Assembly (NCBI RefSeq): GCF_002159185.1
Contig: NZ_NFHD01000015.1
Location: 1-64,000, forward strand
Direction of reading: 5' to 3'
Source of the DNA: Gemmiger sp. An87
Lineage (GTDB): Bacteria > Bacillota > Clostridia > Oscillospirales > Ruminococcaceae
Length of the DNA stretch: 64,000 nucleotides
Part shown: positions 35,650 to 43,448 of the stretch, piece after piece
Layout: every line of letters begins with the position of its first letter
Numbering within the stretch: position 1 is the first letter of the stretch
The notes under the pieces: generated by a model
Told to the model about the DNA's origin: nothing
Databases searched by the model: none
Seen by the model: only the letters and a program-made list of their open reading frames with translations
Position numbers and translations under genes: made by a program

Positions 35650-36408
35650 TTATTTGTGCGCAGGCGTAAAATAATATTCCCCCGCTTCATCCCGGTGGCC
35701 GCGCACGCCGAACACCCGGTCGATGCGGCCGGAGCAGAACATCTGCTCCGGCGTTTCAAAGGCCACCAGCTGCCCGGCTTCCATCAGCGCGATGTGATGG
35801 CTCACCCGCAGCGCCTGGGCCAGGTCGTGCAGCACCATTACAATGGTCTTTCCCTGCTCGTTCAGCCGCTGGAGAAGGCTCAGAATCTCGAACTGGACGC
35901 CCAGGTCCAGATAGGTGGTGGGCTCGTCCAGCAGGATGATCTGGGTATCCTGCGCCAGAGCCATGGCGATGTAGGCCCGCTGGCGCTCGCCGCCGGAAAG
36001 CTCCCGCAGGTCCCGCCCGCGCCATTGCTCCACTCCGGCGGCCTGCATGGCTCCGGCCACCTTCTGCCGGTCCTCCGGGCGCATGCGGCGGGAAAGGCCC
36101 AGATAGGGAAACCGCCCGTGGGCCACCAGGCTTTCCACCGTGATGGCAGGCACGTCCCGCACCTGGGGCATCAGGGAGGCAAACCGGGCAAACTCCCGGC
36201 GGTCGTAATCCTCCGCCGGGCGGCCCGCCGCCAGTACCTGACCGGCGGAAGGAGTCAGCTGCCGGGCCGCCACCCGCAGCAGGGTGGTCTTGCCGCAGCC
36301 GTTAGGGCCGATCAGGGTGGTGATGCGCCCTGCGGGAATGGTGAGCGACACGTCCCGCAGGACCACGCCGCCCTGATACCCGGCGGTGATGTGCTTCAAT
36401 TCAATCAT
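35650..36408 (-). CDS. ABC importer ATPase, FecE/BtuD type
   Basis: A 252-aa ATPase of an iron-siderophore/B12 class importer. Walker A IGPNGCGKTTLL, Q-loop SLMPQVRD, signature LSGGERQRAYIAMALAQD, Walker B IILLDEPTTYLDL and the H-loop VLHDLAQAL are all intact. ATG 36408 overlaps the permease stop by 8 bp. It is the last gene of the metF-metH operon, which argues for cobalamin as the substrate; iron-siderophore uptake is the alternative. Confidence 0.9.
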   Translation of the reverse strand: MIELKHITAGYQGGVVLRDVSLTIPAGRITTLIGPNGCGKTTLLRVAARQLTPSAGQVLAAGRPAEDYDRREFARFASLMPQVRDVPAITVESLVAHGRFPYLGLSRRMRPEDRQKVAGAMQAAGVEQWRGRDLRELSGGERQRAYIAMALAQDTQIILLDEPTTYLDLGVQFEILSLLQRLNEQGKTIVMVLHDLAQALRVSHHIALMEAGQLVAFETPEQMFCSGRIDRVFGVRGHRDEAGEYYFTPAHK

Positions 36409-37441
36409 AGACCCGGCTCCTTTTCTGACGCAGCAGCAAAAACAGGAAAAACGGCCCGCCCAGGAAGGACATGAGGATGCCCACCGGTAGCTCGAAGGGG
36501 GCAAACAGCACCCGGCCCAGGCTGTCGCACGCCAGCACAAAGGCCATGCCCAGCAGCGCCGAGGCGGGCAGCAGAAACCGGTTTTCGCCGCCCACCAGCC
36601 GCCGGGCCGCATGGGGCACCAGCAGGCCCACGAAGCCCAGCAGGCCCGCAAAGCTCACCGCCGCGCCTGCCAGCAGGCTGGAGGCCAGAATACACAGAAA
36701 GCGCACCAGGCCCACCCGCATGCCCAGCGAGGAGGCAGTCTCCTCCCCCAGCTGCAGCAGGTCCAAGTCCGCCGCCAGAAACAGTGCCAGCACAAAGCCC
36801 ACGCCGATGTAGGCCGCCGCGGGCCACAGAGAGCTGAGGGCCACGCCGGAAAAGCTGCCGGTCATAAAGCCGGTGGCTCCCACCACCTGGTCCGGATAGA
36901 GCAGGGTGATGGTGTCGATTCCGGCGGAGAGGATGCCGCTCACCGCGATGCCCGCCAGCACCAGCGTGACCCGGGAAAGCCCCGCCTTTGATGCCAGGCC
37001 GTAGATGAACAGGGTGGTGAGCAGCGCCCCCAGAAAGGCGGCCGCCGCCATGATTCCCGGCACGCCGGGCAATAAAGTGGCCGCCGCGATGGCGAAAAAG
37101 CCTGCACCGGAGTTCACGCCGATCACGTTGGGGCTGGCCATGGCGTTGTTCAGCACCCCTTGAATGAGGGCACCCGCCACCGCCAGCGCAAGGCCCGCCA
37201 GCATGCAGGCCAAAGTACGGGGCAGGCGCACATACACAAAGATGCGCCAGGTGGTGGAGCCGGTGTCGCCGGTGCGCAGCACCTGCCACAGCTGGCCCAG
37301 GGAAAGGGCCTGGCTGCCGCTGCACAGGCTGATGGCCGCAGCAACAACCGCAGCCACCGCCAGCACGGCCAGCACCGTCAGCTTGCCTTTAGCCGATCTG
37401 GCCGGCAAGCTCCGGGTAAAGGATCTTGGCAAGATATGCAT
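36401..37441 (-). CDS. ABC importer permease, FecCD/BtuC type
   Basis: A 346-aa membrane protein with about nine to ten TM segments. Family blocks are RLPRTLACMLAGLALAVAGA, GVNSGAGFFAIAA, and the coupling-helix region SFAGLLGFVGLLVPHAARRL. ATG 37441 has GGGGAGA upstream and overlaps the end of the binding-protein gene by 53 bp; a start at 37462 lacks an SD. With the preceding lipoprotein and following ATPase it forms a complete type II importer. Confidence 0.9.
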   Translation of the reverse strand: MHILPRSFTRSLPARSAKGKLTVLAVLAVAAVVAAAISLCSGSQALSLGQLWQVLRTGDTGSTTWRIFVYVRLPRTLACMLAGLALAVAGALIQGVLNNAMASPNVIGVNSGAGFFAIAAATLLPGVPGIMAAAAFLGALLTTLFIYGLASKAGLSRVTLVLAGIAVSGILSAGIDTITLLYPDQVVGATGFMTGSFSGVALSSLWPAAAYIGVGFVLALFLAADLDLLQLGEETASSLGMRVGLVRFLCILASSLLAGAAVSFAGLLGFVGLLVPHAARRLVGGENRFLLPASALLGMAFVLACDSLGRVLFAPFELPVGILMSFLGGPFFLFLLLRQKRSRVYD

Positions 37442-38411
37442 AGCTCTCCCCCCAGCGTGCATTGGGCTTGTAGTGGAACAGGTCCTTGGGCAGGGTCAGG
37501 CAGCGGTCGTTCTGCACCGCGGTCAGCTGCTGCCAGGCCGGATTGTTCTCCACATTCCGGGCCATGTAGTCCATGGCCTGCTGCTCCGAGCCCATGGTGG
37601 TGATGAAGATGTAGTCCGGGTCCTCGGCGATGATCTCCTCCAGGTTGATGTCCTCCAGAAGCGACTCATGCCGGGCAACCATGTTGTCGGCGCCCAGGTC
37701 CTCCAGCATGTAGCCCACCATGTTATCGGCGCCCTTGGCCTTCACACCGGTGGAGTAGGCCCGCAGCAGCAATACCGTGGGGCTTTCCTCGTCCTTTACC
37801 AGCTCACGGATCTGATCGATCTGCTCTTTGACTGCCAGTCCGTTCTGCTCGTACAGGTCCTGACGGCCGGTGAACTGACACAGCTGGGCCAGCATGTCCA
37901 GGTATTCCTCAAAGGAATCCACCCGGTAGTAGGCATGGGTGATGCCCGCCTGGGTGAGCGCCTGGTCCATGTCCACCTGGCTGGAGGTGTCCGCATTCAT
38001 AATCACGAAGTCCGGGTCGGCGGCGATGATCTCCTCCAGATTGGGCTCCTTCACAGTGCCAATGATGGCCACCTCCTCGCCCAGGTCCATGCCCCGCTCC
38101 TCGATGGCATCCTGGGTGGCGCCCACCAGGGTACCGCCCGCCAGGGTCCAGGTCTCGGCGTAGCTGCCGTAGGTGGCCACCACCCGTTCGGTACTCTCCA
38201 CCGTGACCGTGTTGCCCACCGCATCGGTAAAGGTGTAAGACCCTTCGCCCTGGCTGGTGCTGCCCGGCTGAGCCTGCTGGGAGGCCTCACTGGCCGCCGC
38301 GCTGCTGGCCGTACTGCTGCCGCTGCTCTGGGCCGTGCCGCAGCCCGCAAGCAGGCCGGCGGAAAGAGCCGCAGCCAGCACAGCCGCGCCGATCTGTTTG
38401 CCTGTTTTCAT
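37389..38411 (-). CDS. Substrate-binding lipoprotein, BtuF/FecB type
   Basis: 340 aa. The signal peptide ends in the lipobox LLAGCG, followed by a Ser/Ala linker (~25-55). The mature part is a periplasmic-binding-like clamp starting YTFTDAVGNTVTVESTERVVA, typical for siderophore/B12 binders (TroA-like, class III). ATG 38411 has AAGGAG. It is 31 bp after metH and cotranscribed, so vitamin B12 or a corrinoid precursor is the best guess for its ligand. Confidence 0.85.
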   Translation of the reverse strand: MKTGKQIGAAVLAAALSAGLLAGCGTAQSSGSSTASSAAASEASQQAQPGSTSQGEGSYTFTDAVGNTVTVESTERVVATYGSYAETWTLAGGTLVGATQDAIEERGMDLGEEVAIIGTVKEPNLEEIIAADPDFVIMNADTSSQVDMDQALTQAGITHAYYRVDSFEEYLDMLAQLCQFTGRQDLYEQNGLAVKEQIDQIRELVKDEESPTVLLLRAYSTGVKAKGADNMVGYMLEDLGADNMVARHESLLEDINLEEIIAEDPDYIFITTMGSEQQAMDYMARNVENNPAWQQLTAVQNDRCLTLPKDLFHYKPNARWGESYAYLAKILYPELAGQIG

Positions 38412-38442
38412 GTTTGATTCTCCTTTGTGCGTGGCAATAAGC

Positions 38443-40812
38443 TTAGTCAAAAATCTGCCGGGCCACGTCCGCCGAGCATTTGGCATCCTTCACGTAGTAA
38501 TCCGCACCGATCATTTTAGCGTAGTCCGGCGTGAGCACCGCGCCGCCCACCATGATCTTGCAGTCCACTCCGGCCGCGCGCAGCGCCTCGATGGTCTGCT
38601 GCATGGCGGGCAGGGTGGTGGTCATCAGGGCGCTCAGGCCCACCAGCTTTGCGCCGTGGCGGCTGGCCGCCTCCACCACCGCTTCCGGCGGCACGTCCCG
38701 GCCCAGGTCGATCACCCGGTAGCCGTAGTTTTCCAGAATCACCTTTACGATGTTCTTGCCGATATCGTGGATGTCCCCCTTCACAGTGGCCACCACAATG
38801 GGGCCCTTCTTTTCGCCGGAAACGCCCTGCTTTTCGATGGCGTTTTTCACCTCGTCAAAAGCAACCTGGGCCGCCGCCGCGCTCTGCAGCAGCTGGGGCA
38901 GGAAACAAGTTCCCTTTTCAAAGGCATCACCCACCTGGTCCAGCGCCGGGATCAGCACCCCGTTCACCAGCTCCTGGGGATCGGTGGTCTCCAGCGCCAG
39001 CCGGGCTGCTTCGCCCGCCTGGGCCTTCAGACCCAGAACCACTGCGTCCTTCAGGTCCACCGGCGCACCGGGCTGGGCCGCAGTCTGCACCGGGGCGGCG
39101 GTCTGGCCGCCATAGGCCGCAATGTACTCTGCGGCACCCTCGTCCTGAGCGGTGAACACCCGGAAGGAACGCACCGCCGCCATCATGGAGGGCTCGTTGG
39201 GATTCATGATGGGCAGGTCCAGCCCGTGGGCCAGGGCCATGCCCAGGAAGGCCGTATTCAGCTGGGGCCGCACCGGCAGGCCGAAGGACACATTGGAAAC
39301 GCCCAGCACGGTCTTCAAACCCAGCTCCTCCTTTACGGTGCGCACCGCCCGCAGGGTGTCCCACACGTCCTGCTGCTGGGCGCTGGCGGTCAGGGTCAGG
39401 CAGTCGATGTACACATCCTCCTTGGGGATGCCCACAGCCAGCGCCGCGTCCAGGATGCGGCGGGCCATCTCCACCCGGTCCTCCGCCCTGGCGGGGATTC
39501 CGCTGTCGTTGAGGGTCAGGCCAACCACCGCCGCACCGTACTTTTTGCACAGGGGCAGCACCGCCGCCAGCACCGCGGGCTCGGCATTCACCGAGTTCAC
39601 GATGGGCTTGCCGTTGTAGACCCGCAGGCCCGCCTCCAGCACCTCGGGGCGGGTGGAGTCCAGCTGCAGGGGCAGCTCAGTCACGCCCTGGATGGCGGTC
39701 ACCGCCCGGCGCATCATCTCCGCCTCGTCAATCTCGGGCAGGCCCACGTTCACATCCAGAATCTGTGCGCCCGCCTGGGCCTGCTCCACTGCCTGGCCCA
39801 GCAGGTAGTCCATGTCACCGGCCCGCAGAGCTTCCTTCATCTTCTTTTTGCCGGTGGGGTTGATGCGCTCGCCGATCACGGTGCCGGGGCGCACCTTCAC
39901 CGCCTGCATGGCCGAGCAGACCCAGCTTTCCGGCTGGTAAGCCGCCCGTTTGGGGGCACAGCCCGCAAAGCATTCGGCCAGTTCTTTCAGATAGGCCGGG
40001 CTGGTACCGCAGCAGCCGCCCACCGCGGCCACGCCCAGGCGTTTGTACTGGTCCATCTGCTCCCGGAAATCCGCCGGGTGCAGGTCGTACAGGCCGGTGG
40101 CCGGGTCGGGCAGGCCCGCGTTGGGCTTTGCAAACACCGGCAGACGGCAGGCGGCGCAGAGCCGCTCCACCAGAGGCATGATCTCGGCGGGGCCCAGAGA
40201 GCAGTTGATGCCCACCGCGTCCGCGCCCAGGCCCTGGGCGGTCACCGCGAAGCTTTCCACCTGGCAGCCGGTGAAGGTGCGGCCGGTGGACTCAAAGGTC
40301 ATGGAGGCCATCACCGGCAGCTCGCAGGTTTCCTTGGCGGCCAGGATACCCGCCTTCACCTCCAGCAGGTCGGTCATAGTCTCGAAGTACACCGCGTCCG
40401 CACCGGCGGCAGCGCCCGCCGCCACCACCTCCTTGAACAGGTCACAGGCCTGCTCGAAGGGCAGGGTGCCCATGGGCTGGAGCATCTCGCCCAAAGGGCC
40501 GATGTCCAGCAGAATCTTCGCATCGGTGCCTTCGGCAGCATTTTTGGCGCACCGCACCGCAGCAGTGACCACTTGGGCCACCGTGTAGCCGCAGCCCGCC
40601 AGCTTTTTGCCGTTGGCTCCGAAGGTGTTGGTGCTGATGAAGTTGGAGCCCGCTTCCAGATAGGCCTTGTGGATGCCGGTCACCACCTCCGGATGGGTCA
40701 CGCTCCACACATCCGGGATCTCGCCGGGAGCCAGACCCGCCTGCTGCAGCATGGTTCCCATGGCCCCGTCCAGAATCCAGACGCGGCTCTCGTCAAACAA
40801 TTTATTGGGCAC
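38443..40812 (-). CDS. metH: Cobalamin-dependent methionine synthase, short form
   Basis: 789 aa. The N-terminal homocysteine domain (~1-290) has WILDGAMGTMLQQAG and zinc ligands in GINCSLG and VGGCCGTSP. The pterin/methyl-THF domain (~300-570) contains GERINPTGKKKMKEAL. The B12 domain (~580-789) has DIHDIGKNIVKVIL with the axial His. The C-terminal reactivation domain of E. coli MetH is missing and is encoded by the preceding gene. Start is GTG 40812 with AAGGAGG; it overlaps the upstream gene by 11 bp. Confidence 0.94.
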   Translation of the reverse strand: MPNKLFDESRVWILDGAMGTMLQQAGLAPGEIPDVWSVTHPEVVTGIHKAYLEAGSNFISTNTFGANGKKLAGCGYTVAQVVTAAVRCAKNAAEGTDAKILLDIGPLGEMLQPMGTLPFEQACDLFKEVVAAGAAAGADAVYFETMTDLLEVKAGILAAKETCELPVMASMTFESTGRTFTGCQVESFAVTAQGLGADAVGINCSLGPAEIMPLVERLCAACRLPVFAKPNAGLPDPATGLYDLHPADFREQMDQYKRLGVAAVGGCCGTSPAYLKELAECFAGCAPKRAAYQPESWVCSAMQAVKVRPGTVIGERINPTGKKKMKEALRAGDMDYLLGQAVEQAQAGAQILDVNVGLPEIDEAEMMRRAVTAIQGVTELPLQLDSTRPEVLEAGLRVYNGKPIVNSVNAEPAVLAAVLPLCKKYGAAVVGLTLNDSGIPARAEDRVEMARRILDAALAVGIPKEDVYIDCLTLTASAQQQDVWDTLRAVRTVKEELGLKTVLGVSNVSFGLPVRPQLNTAFLGMALAHGLDLPIMNPNEPSMMAAVRSFRVFTAQDEGAAEYIAAYGGQTAAPVQTAAQPGAPVDLKDAVVLGLKAQAGEAARLALETTDPQELVNGVLIPALDQVGDAFEKGTCFLPQLLQSAAAAQVAFDEVKNAIEKQGVSGEKKGPIVVATVKGDIHDIGKNIVKVILENYGYRVIDLGRDVPPEAVVEAASRHGAKLVGLSALMTTTLPAMQQTIEALRAAGVDCKIMVGGAVLTPDYAKMIGADYYVKDAKCSADVARQIFD

Positions 40813-41461
40813 AGGGTTTGCCCTCCTTTCGTTTTGTGCAGGTATCCCGCAATGCGCAGGTGGCGCAGCCCGCCAGCTTTCCCTTCACCGGGTGGTCCGC
40901 CGCGCCGCACAGGGCGGTGATGCTTTTGCCCGGGGTGAGCACACAGCTGGCGGTGGAGCAGATCCCCGCCTGACGGCCCGCGTCCAGCCACTGCACAAAA
41001 GCAGGCTGCACCGTGATGGGCCAGTCGCCGTAGCCGGGGGAAAACCGGCCGGTCAGGTAGCGTCCCTCAGACTCCAGCAGCGCCCGCTGTTCATTTTCCA
41101 GATCGTTTGCCAGCTGCTCCACCAGGGTACTTGCGGCGGCATCTAAAACCACGCCGTAGGCCATATCGGTGGCCATGGCCCGGCGCAGGGCGCTGTCCAC
41201 CCCGGCGCCCAGGGTCACCGCCAGCAGAAGGCCCTCGTCGCAGCCCTTCAGATGGGCGGCAATGTCCCGCCCGGCCAGCAGGGGGGCCAGCTTGTCCGCG
41301 CTCACCCGGCGCACAGCAGCCCGGGGCGCGGCGGTGCGCCACAGCTCGGCAACGGCTTTGTCCAACAGAGCATCCACCGCCGGGGGAACCTCTTTGCCCG
41401 CGCCGCCCAGGTACCGCAGCGCTTCGGCCCGGTCCAGCGCCGGGGGCAGCGGCCGGATCAC
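40802..41461 (-). CDS. Stand-alone MetH reactivation-domain protein
   Basis: 219 aa. It resembles the AdoMet-binding reactivation domain of MetH: RFSPGYGDWPI (R139, G143, Y144) matches the RxxPGYPACP block, and TPGKSITALCG matches the domain's WPGASVSG-like stretch. The C-terminus has C199, C202, C208 and C217 in CATCALRDTC, a possible metal or Fe-S site not found in E. coli MetH. It starts with GTG 41461, which overlaps the metF stop by 4 bp. It probably reduces and re-methylates inactive cob(II)alamin on the short MetH. Confidence 0.82.
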   Translation of the reverse strand: MIRPLPPALDRAEALRYLGGAGKEVPPAVDALLDKAVAELWRTAAPRAAVRRVSADKLAPLLAGRDIAAHLKGCDEGLLLAVTLGAGVDSALRRAMATDMAYGVVLDAAASTLVEQLANDLENEQRALLESEGRYLTGRFSPGYGDWPITVQPAFVQWLDAGRQAGICSTASCVLTPGKSITALCGAADHPVKGKLAGCATCALRDTCTKRKEGKPCAQ

Positions 41462-42336
41462 GCCTTTGCCTCCGGCAGCAGGTCCCGGATGCCCTCATAC
41501 ACCCGGCGTGCCACCTCGGGGTTGTTCATGGCGTACAGGTGCACGCCGTCCGCGCCGCCCTCGATCAGGTCCCGCAGCTGCTCGATGGCATAGTCGATAC
41601 CCGCGTCGAACAGGGCGGCCTCGTCGCCGTCGTACCGGCTGATCATCTTGGTGAACCGGGGCGGCAGGCTGGCACTGCTCAGGGCCACGGTGCGCTGCAC
41701 CTGCCGGGCGGACACAACGGGCATGACGCCCGCCTGCACCGGGGCCTGGATGCCCGCCTTGCGCACCAGATTCATAAAGCGATAGTAGCGGGCGTTGTCG
41801 AAGAACAGCTGGGTGACCAGATGCTCCACCCCTGCGTCCAGTTTATATTTCAGGTTCTCCACGTCCTGGCGCAGGTTCTCACTTTCCACATGGCCCTCCG
41901 GGTAGCAGGCGCCCGCCAGGTAGAATTCGCCCTTGCTCTTTACAAATGTGGCCAGGTCGCTGGCATGGAAAAAGTCCTTGCTGCGGGGAGCGTCAGGGCA
42001 GATGTCACCCCGCAGGGTAAGCACATTTTCAATGCCTGCATCCTGCAGCGCCTGCACGGTTTCGGCCACCTGCTCCCGGGTGGAGTTGATGCCGGTCAGA
42101 TGGGCCAGCGGCTCCACCCCCAGCTCCTGCTTCAGGTGCTTGGCGATCTGCACGGTGGACAGGCCCGCCTTGCCGCCGCCCGCGCCGTAGGTCACGCTGA
42201 TGTAATCCGGCGAAAGGCCGGCCAGCTTCTCCAGCGTGGGATACAGGCTTTCGGGTGTGGCCCCGTTCTTTTTGGGTGGAAACACCTCGATGGAAAATAC
42301 ACATTCTTTTTGCCGGAACACCTGCGACAGACGCAT
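41458..42336 (-). CDS. metF: Methylenetetrahydrofolate reductase
   Basis: A 292-aa FAD enzyme that reduces 5,10-methylene-THF to 5-methyl-THF, the methyl donor for MetH. Typical blocks: FSIEVFPPKKNG, SVTYGAGGGK, THLTGINSTREQV-like AHLTGIN, LTLRGDICPD and EHLVTQLFFDN. ATG 42336 has GGGGAGGG. It is first gene of the six-gene methionine/importer operon, read from an extended -10 promoter. Confidence 0.94.
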   Translation of the reverse strand: MRLSQVFRQKECVFSIEVFPPKKNGATPESLYPTLEKLAGLSPDYISVTYGAGGGKAGLSTVQIAKHLKQELGVEPLAHLTGINSTREQVAETVQALQDAGIENVLTLRGDICPDAPRSKDFFHASDLATFVKSKGEFYLAGACYPEGHVESENLRQDVENLKYKLDAGVEHLVTQLFFDNARYYRFMNLVRKAGIQAPVQAGVMPVVSARQVQRTVALSSASLPPRFTKMISRYDGDEAALFDAGIDYAIEQLRDLIEGGADGVHLYAMNNPEVARRVYEGIRDLLPEAKA

Positions 42337-42387
42337 AGCGCTAGCCCTCCCCTTCTATTTGCTTTGGTTTTGTATTGCATTAGCAGT

Positions 42388-42408
42388 AACAATTGTTCTA
42401 TTATAGCA
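42388..42408 (-). promoter_or_regulatory. metF operon promoter with a palindrome at the start site
   Basis: Extended -10 TGCTATAAT (TATAAT at 42400-42405) on minus with only a weak -35. A 10-bp perfect palindrome AACAATTGTT (42388-42397) covers the expected start site. The leader is under 60 nt, so no SAM or B12 riboswitch fits here. Confidence 0.6.
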
Positions 42409-42570
42409 TAGATGCCCGGTCGGAAAAAGCGGCCGCAGGATTTTTTCTTCCCGTGTGCAATAATCCGGCCCACCCGTGCGTATTCCGTGCAGCAGGCGCA
42501 ACAAACCGCCCCCGCCCGGGCATACTAGGCAGTGCGGCGGCCCGGCGGCCTGCATTGGTTCAACACAAGG

Positions 42571-42737
42571 CAGCACCGCACAATTTCAGACGGTGGAGCG
42601 CGCCGGAAATTTTTTGTGAGATGAAGCAAAAAGCGCAGCCAATCCTTGGTGGATTGGCGAGCATTTTTGGAAAATATCACGGAAAATTCTGGTGCGATAC
42701 GCCGCCTGAGCAGTTAGGCGTAAATTGTGCGGTGTTG
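42571..42737 (+). ncRNA. Rod-shaped RNA with central bubble, 6S RNA candidate
   Basis: About 167 nt fold into one rod. Outer helix: 42571-42586 with 42722-42737, 16 bp including one G-U; 13 of them are perfect. Then comes an asymmetric bubble: 12 nt on the 5' side and ~25 nt on the 3' side, the latter holding a 5-bp hairpin (42703-42707 with 42716-42720). Second helix: 42599-42619 with 42677-42696, 20 bp and one bulged A. Apical helix: GCCAATCC/GGATTGGC (42638-42645 with 42651-42658). A long closing stem, large central bubble with a small 3' hairpin and long terminal stem is the 6S RNA plan. No clear promoter or terminator is seen, so strand rests on the bubble polarity. Confidence 0.58.
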
Positions 42738-42761
42738 GCAAAAGAAAAAGGAGTTATTTTT

Positions 42762-43448
42762 ATGAAAAAGCTTGCAATCACCCTTACCGCCCTGACTCTG
42801 GCCCTGGCTCTGGCCGCCTGCGGTTCCACCGCCGGCAGCTCCTCCAGCACCGCCTCCTCCAGCGCGGCTTCCTCTTCCGCTTCCTCCTCTGCCTCCTCCG
42901 AAAGCAGCTCCGCCACTGCGGTGGACACCAGCGACCTGACGAGTCTGATGGATGCTCTGTTCAGCGGCATCGCCGAGGACCAGATGCCCATGCTCATGCC
43001 CCAGGAGGACGGCAGCAAGTACGCTCCTCTCACCGAGGAGAATTCCGAGTACAACACCGGCGTTGCCCTGAGCGCCTATAAAGAGGGCATCTGTGCCGAG
43101 GCCGCCATGAGCGCCCAGGCCCACTCCATCTGCCTGCTGAAGGCCAACAGCGCCGAAGAAGCTGCCAAGCTGGCCGAGGATGTGGCCGCGAACGCCAACC
43201 CCAACAAGTGGATCTGCGTGAGCGCCGAGCGCACCATCGTTGCCTACTCCGGCGACACCGTGCTGCTGGCCATGAGCTTCAACGATCTGGCCCAGACCGT
43301 TCTGGACAACTTCACCGCTCAGTTCGGCGCTGAGAACGTGACCGTTGTGAAGGACGAGACCGGTGCTGACATGGCCATGCCCGAGGGCGGTGACGTGACC
43401 TCCGACCCCGTGGCCGCTATGCCCGAGGATGCTTCCGGTGCGCTGTAA
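42762..43448 (+). CDS. DUF4358 family lipoprotein
   Basis: 228 aa. The lipoprotein signal ends ALALAACGS, followed by a Ser/Ala-only linker (~25-50). The mature domain carries the DUF4358 pattern, best seen in ANPNKWICVSAERTIVAYSG. The function of the family is unknown. ATG 42762 has AAAGGAG. Upstream in 42337-42761 lie the metF promoter and the rod-shaped RNA only; no separate promoter for this gene is visible. The next gene overlaps its end, which suggests a functional pair with the DHHW protein. Confidence 0.8.
   Translation: MKKLAITLTALTLALALAACGSTAGSSSSTASSSAASSSASSSASSESSSATAVDTSDLTSLMDALFSGIAEDQMPMLMPQEDGSKYAPLTEENSEYNTGVALSAYKEGICAEAAMSAQAHSICLLKANSAEEAAKLAEDVAANANPNKWICVSAERTIVAYSGDTVLLAMSFNDLAQTVLDNFTAQFGAENVTVVKDETGADMAMPEGGDVTSDPVAAMPEDASGAL

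Noticed and set aside
38335-40920. An 861-codon open frame on the plus strand
   Set aside because: Antisense shadow of metH, which has full domain signatures.
42337-42761. Possible cobalamin or SAM riboswitch before metF
   Set aside because: The predicted metF leader is under 60 nt and has no B12 box or SAM-riboswitch core; the structure in this gap is the rod-shaped RNA.
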